NCBI GenBank assembly: GCA_025200525.1 | Contig: CM045763.1 | Location: 66,661,018-66,725,017 of the forward strand | From: Camellia lanceoleosa | Taxonomy: Eukaryota > Streptophyta > Magnoliopsida > Ericales > Theaceae | Direction of reading: 5' to 3' | Length of the DNA stretch: 64,000 nucleotides | Part shown: piece after piece, positions 35,235 to 47,439 of the stretch | Numbering within the stretch: position 1 is the stretch's first letter | How the letters are laid out: the number at the start of each line of letters is the position of its first letter | Notes under the pieces: generated by a model | What the model was told of the DNA's origin: nothing | The model's input: only the letters and a program-made list of their open reading frames with translations | The model's database searches: none | Translations under genes and position numbers: made by a program

Positions 35235-36244
35235 GTGTCTGTTTGGCAACGCTTGTGTTTTCAATTTATATTTACAAGAATTTTATAAATTAGTTTTTAT
35301 TTATTTATTATTTATTTTTGAAAAAATATAAACTACAAACGCGTTCAGTAATTGACAAAATGTTTAAAAAATTTTAAAAATACAAAAAAGAATGAGAAAT
35401 GGCAAGTGGTGGTGGGTGGTGAGTAGCGATTGGGTGGTGGTGTGTGGTAGAGAGTGGGTAGTGGTGGTTGTGGTGGTGGTGGCGGGTGGTGGGTGGTGGA
35501 TGACGGGTGGTGGTGGGTAGTGACGGGTGGGTGGTGGTGGCGGATAGGTGGCAGGTGGTGGTGGGGGTTAGGTGGCAGGTGGTGGTGGGTGGGTGGGTGA
35601 TAGTGAGGGTGGCGGGTGGTGGTGGCAAGTGAGTGGCGGATAGCGGGTGGTGGCAGATGGCGGGTGGTAATGGTGGGTGAGTGGGTGGGTGGGTGACGGT
35701 GGCGGGTGGTGGGTGATAGCGAGTGGGTGGTGGGGTGGTGATGGCAAGTGGTGGTGGGTGGTGGCAGGTAGATGGCGGGTGGTGGTGGTAGTGGTGGTGG
35801 TGTGGTGGTGGGTGGTGGGTAGTGGTGGTGGATGGCTGGTAATGGTGGTGTGGTGGATGGTGGGAGGTGGCGGGTGGTAGATGGTAGTGGCGGGTGATGG
35901 CGGGGTCTGGGTGACAGGGGGGTAGTGGGGGCGGGTGGGGGCAGGTGGGTGGTGAGAGGGGGTGGCTGGGGGTGGTGGGGGGTGGGTGGGTGGTGGTGGC
36001 GGAAGACAGTGGTGGAAAATGGTGGCGGGTGGTAGTTACTGTTGGGTGGTAAAAAAAAAAAAAAAAAAACTCAAAACTCAAAACGAAAACACATTTTTTT
36101 AGTTTACATTTTTTGGCCAAATTTATAAACTGAGACCACTGATTTATAAATCAAAAATTTACCAAACAAGTTTTTATTTGAGTTTTTAAAATTTTTGTAA
36201 ATATAAACAGAAAACTGAAAACGTAAATGTTACCAAACGACACC
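35235..36244. mobile_element. MITE (GTTTGGYAAC-ended family) carrying a GGTGG minisatellite
   Basis: The left end GTGTCTGTTTGGCAAC and right end (read inward) GTGTCGTTTGGTAAC are inverted matches. The similarity continues inward for over 50 bp (GTTTTCAATTTATATTTACAA against GTTTTCAG...TTTATATTTACAA). A related copy without the minisatellite is at 50435-50930. Confidence 0.7.
35402..36050. repeat. GGTGG/GGC minisatellite, about 650 bp
   Basis: A G-rich plus strand made of GGTGGTGG, GGGTGGTG and GGCGGGTGGT words. It produces a 248-codon His/Pro/Thr-rich minus frame (35374-36120) that is low complexity and not a credible gene. The G runs could form G-quadruplex structures. Confidence 0.97.
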
Positions 36245-36903
36245 ATTACTTTTATCATTTTTTATTTATAAAAAGACAAAAAAAATTAAAAAATCAATTT
36301 TAAACCAACTTTTCAAATCGCCCCATAGTAACAAAAATTTTCCTTAACCATTATCAAATCTATTTGTATTTGATTTTTAATTGTTAAAATTTGTACACAT
36401 AAATGTAGAAAATGGGTTAATTTTTTGACTTTTTGACTTTTTTAACTATTTAAACATGGGGCTAAAAAGCTTGATTTGGGAAAGACTTTTGACTTTTTTA
36501 ATTTTTTTTATAAAAAAAAGAATGTAATGATTATAAGATAAATGTAATATTTTATTTTAATAAACTAAAAACTTATTTTATTTTTTTATGACTATTTTAA
36601 TTTTAAAAAAAAGCCACAAAACCTAGTTCTCAACCATAGGCAGACTCAAAATTAAAATTTTATTTTAGCAATAATTTCCGTACAGGACACGGTGTTATTA
36701 TTATTATTTTAATGAATAACTTTTTTCGTTTGAATTACGCGTGGCCCAACAAGACATTCAGATGGATGGATCGAGTTTTATAATATCGCTATAAATATAT
36801 GATATAATCGTATATCGTCTCATTTTTAATCTCTCGCGTCCAAACAAGTCATCGAGTCGGTGTGACGCTAGACATTTTCAAACTCCAGCATTATTTGTAA
36901 TTA
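36245..36903. other. AT-rich intergenic DNA
   Basis: It contains a degraded MITE-like stretch (36410-36600, with TTGACTTTTTTAACTATTT words shared with the element at 44916). No gene. Confidence 0.5.
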
Positions 36904-37130
36904 GGCGTCGTTTGGAAATATATATTTTTAATAATTTTTTAAATTTTTAATTAAAATATAATATAAAAAAATTAATATATTTGGAATAATTTTTTAATTT
37001 TTTATCAAAAGATGTACAAAAAGTATAGAAAAAAAAGAATCTTTGACATTTTAAAATATATTGTTGACTTTTTGACTTTTTTAATAACTTTTTGATTTTT
37101 TAGCTAAAAAAGTCATTTGCCAAACGAGGC
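36904..37130. mobile_element. MITE, GGCNTCGTTTGG-ended family
   Basis: The left end GGCGTCGTTTGGAAATAT and right end (read inward) GCCTCGTTTGGCAAATGAC are inverted repeats. The interior ATTTTTTAACTTT/GACTTTTTGACTTTTT words match the copy at 51235. Confidence 0.65.
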
Positions 37131-37134
37131 TTTA

Positions 37135-37500
37135 TTATTCACTAGTTTTTTTTTCAGTTTTTTAAAAATACTTTTAAGAAAATTTTGTTTTATTTTTATT
37201 TTTATTTTTTGTTTTTATTAAATTTTTTTAATATTTTAAGTAATTTTTAAAATTTTTAGAGACACCTAATATAATTTTCATGAAAAAATTAAAAAAATCA
37301 CTAAATATAAAAAATATGAAAATTCAATATATTTTTCGTATTTTGGTGTATATATATTAATTTTTTAAAATATTTTTTCACAAATATTTTACTTTTTAGA
37401 TACATTTAAGTAAGGTGCATCTTAAAATTTGAAAAATATTCACTAAAAACACGAAAAATGAAAAACTCAGTTTTTAAAATACTGAAACCAAACACACTAA
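37135..37500. mobile_element. AT-rich MITE, TTTGGTTTTCAA-ended family
   Basis: Shares long interior blocks with 60320-60755 (for example TTAATTTTTTAAAATATTTTTT, then ATATTTTACT.TTTAGATACAT) and ends GTTTTTAAAATACTGAAACCAAACA. Confidence 0.6.
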
Positions 37501-37599
37501 TTATTATTATTATTTTTTATTTTTATTTATTTATTTTTTTTATAGATTACGCTTCAAATCTCAACATAAAAAAATTTGAAGATGGGTATCTATGACACT

Positions 37600-38055
37600 T
37601 AGGGGTGTGCGCGGTGCGGTTCGGACGATTTGAGAGTAAAGTTACAAACTGAATAGTGAGTTAGCGAATTGACAAATTGTGGTTTGGATGGTTTTTGGCT
37701 GATTGATGAATTGAAGAATATTTTAACTAATTATCATACATTTGCATAATATATAACACTAATTTGTATAATATTTTTTAGATATATAACACAATAATTT
37801 TACATAATATGTTTCATATATATAACCACTAATTTGTAATAAATTTCATATCTTAAATCTCTTTCACACTCATTTTTACATTGATATTTCATTGGAAATT
37901 AAAAAATATATATGTATTAACTATAGTGTAGTGGAGTGGTTCGGTTGACAGATTATAAATTTTAAAGTTTAAATCGCGATTAGCGGTTAGAGTGGTTCTA
38001 ATTGGTACGAATCGGTGCGATTTTAGCCGATTGGACATTATTTTGCACAGTCCTA
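37600..38055. mobile_element. Probable non-autonomous hAT element
   Basis: Starts TAGGGGTGTGCGCGG, as in the clear hAT copies. The other end read inward is TAGGACTGTGCAAAA. Flanking 8-mers ATGACACT and ATTACAGC match at five positions. Subterminal CGGTTCGG and AATCGG words are present. Confidence 0.55.
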
Positions 38056-38373
38056 ATTACAGCTTGTAATACCAATATATATTATTTATAAGAAGAATTG
38101 AGCATATTTAATAATTATAATTTTTTACATTTATTATTTATTTTTTAAAAAATAAGCGTAATAAAATAAAAATATTACGATAATTAAATTAAATTATTCT
38201 TTTTATAAATTATATACATTGAGTATTTTATAAAATGAACGGTTCGAATTATTGAAACAGAACTTGTGGTGAGCTTATCATGTTGAGAGGTGAATATGAT
38301 AAAAAAAATATTTTTGAAAAATAAAAATAAAATTTAATTTTTAATTTTTTAAAATTAACTAGTCCATGATAAT
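38056..38373. other. AT-rich intergenic DNA
   Basis: An arm-like block, ATGAACGGTTCGAATTATTGAAAC (38236-38259), resembles the arms of the fold-back elements at 8330 and 47440; a partner arm is not clear. Confidence 0.5.
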
Positions 38374-38631
38374 GGCCCTGTTTGGTAGGGCTTATTTCCA
38401 GCTTATTTAGATTTTTAGTTTAATTTAAGCTATTTTGATGTGTTTGATTCAACTTAACAATACAGTTTATAACTTTTTGTAAGTCAAAAATCAACTTATT
38501 CTTTGATTTTGGGGGGAGGGGGGAAGAAGCTTAATTTATAAGTCAAAAATTAACTTATGTTCACAGCTATAAGTTATAAGCTGTTAGACTATAAATTATA
38601 ATCACTTTTTCACAACTCTATCAAACGGACC
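38374..38631. mobile_element. MITE (258 bp), short relative of the composite element at 29552
   Basis: Terminal inverted sequences are GGCCCTGTTTGGTAGGGCTT and (inward) GGTCCGTTTGATAGAGTTG. The interior matches both ends of the 29552-32170 element in reverse orientation, including AATACAGTTTATAACTTTTTG. Confidence 0.7.
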
Positions 38632-38849
38632 TAACAACCTTGTGACGCACGCGTTCCACCATCTTTTATTAGAGTAATAAATTACAATAATCTCTCCTAA
38701 AAATTTAAGAAAAAAAAAAATACAACAAAGCATATACTGTCTTAATGTTTAAATTCACAAAACTCTTAATAATCCTTACTGTCAATTATAATTAAATGCA
38801 TATATATATATATAACTTTTGATTATTAATGTGAGTGTATATATATTAC
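38632..38849. other. AT-rich intergenic DNA
   Basis: Ends with the left target duplication ATTAC (38845-38849) of the following solo LTR. No gene. Confidence 0.6.
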
Positions 38850-39398
38850 TGTGGGGGACATATTTTTTTAATGACAACACGTGGCTAAGGTGGCACCGAA
38901 GTGCCAGCCGATGTGCCACATGTCCTGGTCATGGCGTCAAGGTGATTTCGGCTAAGTCGAGGTTATCTGCAGGGATACCGGAATCCGAAATGAACGGATA
39001 AGGGATAAGAGTCTTAGAATAGGGGAGAACCTCAACATGAATAAAGATAAAACTCTTAGGGAGTTTATCTTTATCTATTAGAGAGTTTAGGATAAACATT
39101 AAGCCAGAGTTCAAGAGAAGCTAGGCTTCTACAGGGATCAGGTAAGTGCTGACTATAAAATAAGAGCACCCTTGTGGGTCTAAGATACGCTTTCGGTATT
39201 CTGACTAGTGAGTTAAGCACTAATTATTATCTTTGAGAGATAACTGAGTATTGACTTGATCGTTAGAGTGTCCCCGAATAGAAGAACCACCGCCGGAGTC
39301 TCATCTTTCTGTTACAAGTTGTTCGGGAGCAATCTATTTTGTCGATATTCTCCAGCTGAGTACCTGTTTGACAGTGTGGTCAGAAATCAACACACACA
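38850..39398 (+). mobile_element. Solo LTR (549 bp)
   Basis: It begins TGTGGGGGACA and ends AACACACACA, flanked by a perfect 5-bp duplication ATTAC (38845-38849, 39399-39403). GC content is higher than in the flanks. A TATA-like ACTATAAAATAAGAG lies at about 39153. It is unrelated to the other LTRs by eye. Superfamily is not assignable from the LTR alone. Confidence 0.9.
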
Positions 39399-39403
39399 AT
39401 TAC

Positions 39404-40447
39404 TAGCATTAATTACTTGTTTTACTTTGATTAAAAATAAATCAAGATAATTGTGTTAAACTTATGATTTTTGTTTCTAATATTTTTTAGCATAGGAAGA
39501 GATCGGTGTAATTTTTTATTTTTATTATTAGATGCAAAAGTATATGCAACCAATAATGGTTAATAGGCTCTCAAGTCTTATAATTTTAACCTAATTATAT
39601 CGATTACTTTTTAATAAAGCTAAAAAGATCGAAATTAGTTTAAAATCAAAATAGTGTGAATACAGATAAACAAATTACATATATATTTCAATATAAAATA
39701 GATGAAAATATTATTTTTTCATCTATAGAGTTAACAAATTATTGATGTTTATGAATTAAAATTGTAGAAGAGTTCAATACTAAGCTCCTGAATCTTATAT
39801 ATTTTCTTCAAATATCAACAGAGGTCAATATAATTTATTTTTATTTATTTATTTTGGGCTCATAAGGCCACTCAAAGTTGAAATTCAACTTGATTTCTAC
39901 TACAAATTATTAGGTTGACTTCTGTTTTTTAAGGTTATTTTTTCATATTAAACAATGAAAATGATTACCAAATCTATTGTCAAATTACTGTATTTCTACA
40001 ACTCTTCTTTTTTATATCATTAGGGTAAAAATTATGCCGCGCTAATTTTAATCGTATTAGGTCAATTATAAATAAAGTTTTATATAATTTTAAATAATTT
40101 TTGCTCAATCAAAATCATGTCATGTTGTAATATAGCGATGAAAATGAAATTGTATAGTTGTAGACACAATTTTGCCCATTGGACAAAAATCTTAATTTCC
40201 CCTTACTTGTATATACAAATTTAAAAACTGAGAATTTAACAATTTTCTTAATAAAGATGATAATTATTATGTACATTCTTCTTTTATATCTTCTTACTAT
40301 TTCTCACACATACATCCACAAATCACAATGTGAGTACATATTGTATCACTTATAATTTAATTTGTAATGTATCAAAAATGAAAGAATGTGTAGTGGCACT
40401 ATCAAATTATTAAGTATGGCCCTCAATTATAGTGCCAACTAATAATG

Positions 40448-40493
<46 letters not shown>

Positions 40494-41214
40494 CACAAAC
40501 TTCAATTTATTTCATTATTTTTTTTATTTTTTTTATCTATTAAACGCCATGCATCTATATATATATATATATATATTTTTTTTTTCAATTTTTAATTTCT
40601 CAATCAAAAACTTTGTCCTACGAAATATTGGCATAATTTTTTTTTATTCCTTTATTTCAATACAATTCTCTATGGAATCATATTTTCAGATTTACATGTT
40701 TTAAAATTCTTACATAATTAAATAATTAATAGTATATTAAGAAAGTAAAATAAAATAACTTAAAAACAGAAAATCATCTACCCAAGACATTTTTTAATGA
40801 TTATATTGAATTTATAGTCAAATATGTGATCAAATAATATTAATATGGTTGAAGAGGAAGTAACGTTAATGGCACAAATATAGAGTTGGAGGGTGGATGT
40901 GATTGTGGAACAACATCACACTAAAAAAAGAACATGCTATTATTGGCCATTTCTCTAATTGTTTATGGTAGGAGAGCACACATGTGATCATTATTCACAA
41001 TGAAAATGATACAAGTTAATTATATGATATAGCTAGACAAATAGACATAGTGGGATTCAACCACTACACCCCAAAAAAATAAAATAAAATAAATTAATGT
41101 GGTCCTCCCTTAATGCCAACTGTATTAAGGCTGTGCTAAAATTAAAATTTTGAGTAAGAATTTATGAAAAATAAAAATAAAAAGCAAGAGAAAAGTGAAC
41201 GATTTTTTAGTTTC
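39404..41214. other. AT-rich intergenic DNA with microsatellites
   Basis: No gene is supported. Contains (ATT)n at 40452-40493 and (TA)n at 40557-40577. Confidence 0.6.
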
Positions 41215-42640
41215 CTCATTGTTTTATGAGTGAAGTACTAATAAATTTTAAAATGTGATCTTATAAATTATTTAATTTTTTTTTTCATATGAACCTAAAG
41301 GTCGGAAATTATACAAAAGGTAGTCACTTATATATTTGGATTTAATTTTTTAAAGATAAAAGTAGATTTCTCTAAATGTAAAATTACACATTTAGGTAAT
41401 CTGCACTATAGAGGTTTTAGATTTTCCCTCCTCATGGAACAAATCCTACATTACGAATAAAAAAGTAACATTCTAATATAACACTCTAATAATGTAACAC
41501 TCTAATGTAACACACTAAAAAATTTATTGGTGTACTTTTTTCAAACGTAACAACGAAACACTCTAAAAAAATTTCTTAGTGTACTTTTTCTAAATATAAC
41601 AACATAACACTCCAAAAAAAACTTGCCAAACGTAATAACGTATCACTCAAAAAAATAAATTAGTATACTTTTTTCAAATATAACAACGTAACACTCTAAA
41701 AAAACTCTTCAAATGTAACAACGTAACATTTCAAAAAAAAATTTTAGTATACTTTTTCCAAACGTAATAACAAAACACTCAAAAAAAACTTCTTAATGTA
41801 TTTTTTCCAAACGTAATACTCTAATGTAACACAAAAAAAAAAAAACTCTTTAATGTACTTTTCCTAAATGTAACACTCCAATTAATGTAATCTTAAACGT
41901 AACACTTCAATTTAACACGTAAAAAAATACTAAAAAACTATTTAATGTACTTTTTCCAAACTAACACTCACAGTTTGAAAATTATATATTTATCCAAAGC
42001 TTACTAACAAATTTTTGTACTCTTTTTGGAATGGTTTGAAGAATCCCACATAATTTTTTTTGGAGTGTTACATTAGAATGTTATGTTTGAGAACATTAAT
42101 AAATTTTTTTGTGTGTTACATTAAAGTGTTACACTAATGAGTTTTTTTAGTATATTAGAGTGTTACGTTTGAGAAAAGTATACTAAAGATTTTTTTTGAA
42201 GTGTTACATTAAAGTGTTACAATTTAAAATTATACATTTGTCCAAAACTCACTGAGGAGTTTTTATACTCATTTTGAAATGTTTGAAAAATCTCACATCC
42301 TTTGAATGTTTGAAAGATCTCATATTTTGAAGTCATTTTTAAAGTCATTTTCAAATGTTTTCCAAATAAAAAAGATTCTTATATAAAAATTAATCCGAAA
42401 TTTAATTCCCATAAATTGTGTACCTTACATTTCTAGCACAAAAGAAAAAAGAAAAAGAAACATAATAGAAATAAGGGTATAACCGTAAATCTAATTTTTA
42501 AATAATATATTACATCTACATTTTTAAAATCAATGAGACTAATTGATCTATAAAAAAAATCTTTAGGACTAAATGGATCATCATTATTCAAGATAGGATT
42601 TATAAATAAATTTCTCGTATTTTATATATAGATATATATT
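41215..42640 (+). mobile_element. Fold-back element with AACACTC/GAGTGTTA repeats, copy A
   Basis: A diverged array of AACACTCTAA...GTACTTTTTCCAAACGTAACA units (41470-41960) is followed by inverted versions (GTGTTACATTA, GAGTGTTACGTTT; 42060-42230), so much of the element can fold on itself. The left flank block (41225-41460, with CTATAGAG and AAGATAAAAGTAGATTTCTCTAAATG) recurs inverted in copy B at 45960-46240. The right block (42570-42625, AAGATAGGATTTATAAATAAATTT) recurs inverted near 45195-45220. The class is unknown. Confidence 0.6.
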
Positions 42641-43716
42641 TTTGCAAATTCTTTATCCAAACATAATTTAAGACTCTATTTGAATCTCAATTTTGAGAAA
42701 TAATTCGTAGATGGAAAGGAAAAGTTCAAAGAAATGTAAGTTAAAATTTTATCATTTTTCCTTTTTTTATTTTTTGTTTTGGTCCATAAATTCTTCCCCA
42801 AATGCTTAATCCAAGAACACATATAATGTTTTTAAGACGCTGGGAATTGCACAAGACACACAAAATTGTCTGTCTGATTTATTAAAATGATTATTCAATC
42901 GTAATATCTATTTTCACATTTAATTCGCTTAAAAATGAAATAACAAGGGTGTTTTGAAAAGTTAGTAAAAAGTTGACTTTTGACTTTTTACCAAGTTTTT
43001 TAGCTTTTTAAAAAGTGATTTGGGAAGTTGATAAAAAGATGGCTTTTGGCTTTTTAGTTTAATATTTGTTTATGGTGTCAAATCAAATTAAAATGACTAA
43101 AATACCTTTATCTAACATAAGAAATTTATTTTTTTTATTTTTTTTATCATAGGTCCCAATTTGTAATTTCACACTTGTGTTTTTGGCACTTTCCAAACTA
43201 ATTTTGTTGCGTTTTTGTCACTTGCGTTTTTTGACATTTTGACAAAAATGTGACTTTTTATTTTAGTTCCCAAAAGGGCACTATATTACAAATGAAATTA
43301 TCATTTACTATTATAAATGATTAGTTATTCTAATAAAAAAAAATTAATAAATGATTATTTCATTCTATTCTATTTCATTCCTATAAATGAAACACTGTAT
43401 AAGATACAAAACAATTTTGTGACATTATGAACATGCGACAGTATTATTTTAATCAAAGGGTATTGAATAGTGATTGGAGCTAGATCACTTTGACTAATAT
43501 AGTTGGACATTAGTGGTAAGGGACAATTACAATTTTTTAGATGGGGGTGACATGTATAGTACTTGGTTATTGTTTTATTTAGACTTCCTAGTGGTGTCTT
43601 TTATGAGATTATTATGGGTCCAAAGTGTAATTTCATTGTCAGGCTTAACTATCTCCCACATGTAGGTGATGATACAAATCACCTTTATTGACCCATCAAC
43701 CAAAAGAATGAGTGAC
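42641..43716. other. AT-rich intergenic DNA with a MITE-like segment
   Basis: At 42948-43283, GGGTGTTTTGAAAAG faces (inward) GTGCCCTTTTGGGA, with TTGACTTTT-rich interior like the GTTTGG-ended MITEs. No gene. Confidence 0.5.
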
Positions 43717-43724
43717 ATGTTTGG

Positions 43725-44634
43725 TAGGGGTGGGCGCGACCCTAAGACACTCTAACCTCTAATCCCATCCGTCCTATATTGGCGGATTGAAGAAAAATCA
43801 TCAATCCGATCCGTCGCCAATCCGGCGGATGTGGATTGAGCGGATTAGCGGATGGCGGATTGATGCGAATCGGTTTGGCGGTTTAAAATTTTATAAATTT
43901 TCAACATAATTCAACTTGCACTTCCTCAAAAGAAAAAAAAAAAAAAGAAAAAAAAATATTACAGTCAATGACTTAAAAAAGTATTACAATCACTGTATGC
44001 CTTATCCAAAGAAAGAAAGTTTGAAATTTTAAAATATTACGATCACTGCATGCCTCATCCACATATTACAATCACAGCATGATTCATCCACATAAAGTAT
44101 TACAATCTATGATTCTTAAAATATAATAACAATTCAAACCACCAAAACCATGAACAGAGCAGTAGTAGAGATTGTATGTCTCTGTATTGTTACATCTACA
44201 TATGTTTTTGAAAATAAAAAATCAACCAGCATATATCATATTTTCTATTTATTATTTTTAGAGCTAGATTTAAAAACCAAAAAATATAGATAAATAATAC
44301 GTTTATTTTTTTCAATTCAAAAAATATATTCAAGTTGAAAACTTTTTTTCAACAGAATATTTAAACTCTTTTTCAATTGAAAATACAAACATAATATTTA
44401 AACAAATTGAAAATATAAAGTCTTATAAATTACTATGGATGCTCGTGATTTGGCGGTTTGGCGGTTCGGTTGCGGCCAAAGAAATCTTAAATCCGTCATC
44501 CGTCCGCCAAATTGGCGGATTGGAGAAAATCAATCCGCAACCGTCCGCTCGTCATCACGCATCCGTCCAAAATGCGGCGGATCGGTTCGGTTCGGTCGGT
44601 TTTGGCGGATCGGTATATCCGCTGCTCACCCCTA
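43725..44634. mobile_element. Non-autonomous hAT element (910 bp), copy 2
   Basis: Ends are TAGGGGTGGGCGCG and, inward from the right, TAGGGGTGAGCAGCG. A perfect 8-bp duplication ATGTTTGG flanks it (43717-43724, 44635-44642). The same subterminal GGCGGAT/ATCCGCC words and interior blocks occur as in copy 1 (for example GATTGTATGTCTCTGTATTG). A direct duplication of ATTACGATCACTGCATGCCTCATCC-type words lies inside. No transposase. Confidence 0.93.
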
Positions 44635-44642
44635 ATGTTTGG

Positions 44643-44915
44643 TATAATTTTTTTTAATAGTTGAATATTGATAATTATAAAATAAAAGTTAAAAATATTA
44701 TTTTTTTAATTTTTAAATGATTAATTATTTTTAGTTTTAAGTAAAATTTGTACCAAATATTTTAACATAAATTCTCAAAAAATTTTAAAAAAATTATAAG
44801 CAATTTCTAAACCCATTCCACAATGGTTTGGGAGAAGAAACTGTACAAGTTATAACGACTGTTGATAGGAATTTGGTCGGTCCTAGTTAGCATAGATAAT
44901 GGGTAATGTTATATA
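44643..44915. other. AT-rich intergenic DNA
   Basis: No gene or repeat is supported. Confidence 0.6.
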
Positions 44916-45150
44916 GCCTCCGTTTGGGAAGTGGGTTGGCATTTTTGGCTTTTTTAACTATTTTAGTCTGGGCTTAAAAATTTGATTTGGGAAGGGCTTT
45001 CTGGCTTTTTTGACTTTTTTTTGTGAGAGAGGAGTGTAATGATTATGGGTTGGATGTGATGTTTTGTTTTTTGTGGCTAAAAAAACTTATTTTGTCTTTT
45101 GTGGCTAAAATAGCAAAAAAGTCTGACTTTTTGGCTTCCCAAACGGTGCC
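44916..45150. mobile_element. MITE, CCGTTTGGGAAG-ended
   Basis: The left end GCCTCCGTTTGGGAAG and right end (inward) GGCACCGTTTGGGAAG are inverted repeats. The interior has GGCTTTTTTGACTTTTTT and TTGTGGCTAAAA words. ATA follows and precedes the ends, a possible 3-bp duplication. Confidence 0.7.
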
Positions 45151-45160
45151 ATAAATAAAA

Positions 45161-46245
45161 TTTAGCATATATAATTGTTTTAAAAGAAAATTTATTTATA
45201 AATCTCATCTTGAGAAATTTTAAGTTGATTGGTTCTAAAAGTTTTCTTCTAGACTAATTTAATATATTTTTTTAAAGAAAAATTTACCTATAAATCTTAT
45301 CTTATTTTTATTTTTATTTTGTGTGTGTATGTGTGTTATAGAAAGGTAAGATACACAACATATAATAATCAAATTTAAAATGAATTTTTCTATGTGAATT
45401 TCTTTTATTTGAAATGACTTGACATATGAGATTCTTTAAATATTCTAAAAGGATGTAGGAGTACAAAAACTCCTTAGTAAATTTTAAACAAATGTATAAT
45501 TTTATTTGTAATATTCTAATATAACACTCAAACGTAACATTTCAATGTAACATTCAAAAAAAAAATTCTTAGTTTAACACACACAAAAAAATTTTAGTGT
45601 ACTTTTTCAAACATAATATTCCAATGTAATACTCAAAAAAAAGAATGTGTAATTTTTCAAACCATTCTAAAATGAGTACAAAAATTTCTTAGTAAGTTTT
45701 GGGTAAATATATAATTTCAAACTGTGAGTGTTATGTTTGGAAAAAGTACAGTAGTTAGGTTCTTTTGTATTTTTATGCGTTACATTAGAGTATTACGTAT
45801 GAGATTATATTGATTGTAGTGTTACATTTGAAAAAGTATATTAAAGAATTTTTGTGTATTACATTGAAGTGTTACGTTAAGAAAAAGTTTAGAATATTAC
45901 GTTGTTACGTTTGGAAAAATATACTAAGAAATTTTTTAATGTGTTATATCGGAGTGTTACGTTATTAGAGTGTTATATTAGAATATTACGTTCTTATTTG
46001 TAATGTGAAATTTGTTCAAGAAGAAAGGAAAATCCAAAAGCTCTATAGCACGGATAACCCAAATGTATAATGTCACATTTAGAGAAATCCACTTTTATCT
46101 TTTAAAAATTAAATCCAAATGTATAAATGACTACCTTTTTGTATAATTTTCACTTTAATGGAACCTTCGAGTTCATAAGAAATAAGTGAGAATTAAACGA
46201 TTCATAAGCTCGCATTTTGAAATTTATTAATGTGTCACCCTTTTT
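45161..46245 (-). mobile_element. Fold-back element with AACACTC/GAGTGTTA repeats, copy B
   Basis: An inverted relative of copy A (41215-42640): the GATAAAAG, CTATAGAG and AGAAATCC blocks recur on the minus strand between 46240 and 45960, followed by GAGTGTTA-type repeats (45480-45960). It is shorter than copy A, with internal deletions. Confidence 0.6.
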
Positions 46246-47439
46246 TTAAAGGATAATGTGTCTTCTTTATATTTATTTATTTATTAAAATTCAAATGTCC
46301 ATAGTTGTTTATATTGAAACAATGTCATTGTTATATCATTTAAAAAAAAAAAAAAAAAAAATTATGTAAAAATTCAGTATGTTTAACAATATTTTGTGAG
46401 TGTTTGAAAAATTGCTATTTTAGTAGGTTATTTTAGTTTTTAATTATTTTAGAAGGTTAAATTTTTATATTTAGGAAGATAGTTAGATTTTTTTTTAATT
46501 AGATGTGATGTTTGTGGAAAAAAAATTATTATGAATTTGATATGATATTTTAATTTATTAACTAATTTATTTTATTTTATTTTTTAGTATTATTTTAATT
46601 AAAAAAAACTAAAAAAATTTATTCCCAAACATTCTTTTTCCCCCTTTTTCTTTTGAGATATTGCCAAAAGACCTTTTATCATAAAAAGATGGATTCCTTT
46701 GAAATTGAGGGATGATTTTTTGTAAGGTCACTTTCATTGTAGTTTCCTTTGATGCTTACATGTGGCACTAATGATGTTCCCTTCTTGCCTGGCATTATTT
46801 CTCTTGCACATAATTAATCAGTCTGAAGACTCTTGAGAAGTGGGTTGTAATTCACTTTTTAAATTATAATTTATTTTTTTTTTTATAAAAATTAATTATA
46901 GTCATTTTATAATCAGTTTTTAATCAAAAAATTAACTATCACTATCTGCTCAAAACAGCCCACTATCTCGTTGGTTTCAAATTATAGATTTCGTTGCCTT
47001 ACTTAAATTTATAAATTTTTAAATTTAAATCAATTAAATTATTTATTTATTTTATATATTTTTTTCTACATATCTCACGATGAATTCGAACACAAACACA
47101 TCCCTGGTTTCTATCTTGGCGGTTTGACCAATATCCCTTGTTTCTATGTTGGCGGTTTGACCAAATAACAAGGGCTTGTGGTTAGTATTTTTATAGATGA
47201 GGTTTTAGAATAAATATCATGTATATCATGTATATCTTGTCATTCATAGATAAAAATTCATTGTGTTAGTGAATTATATTACTGCTGACACATGATATTA
47301 TCATTTAATAATAAATTAACATTTAATTATTAAATCTTACCATGCAAATGTGGTAGCTTTTAAATTGTTTTAGATGATAGTTATATTTAAATGAGTTTAC
47401 TTTCTCTCAAGCTACCATCTCAATTTATGAGAGCGTTTG
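46246..47439. other. AT-rich intergenic DNA
   Basis: A 35-bp tandem duplication with TTGGCGGTTTGACCAA lies at about 47102-47170. A degraded MITE with TTAGGAAGATAGTTAGATTTTTT words (46390-46640) resembles 47850-48080. No gene. Confidence 0.5.

Noticed and set aside
35374..36120. 248-codon His/Pro/Thr-rich minus frame
   Set aside because: Generated by the GGTGG minisatellite; no unique sequence of note.
40432..40704. 90-codon Ile/Phe/Tyr-rich frame
   Set aside because: Built on the (ATT)n and (TA)n microsatellites.
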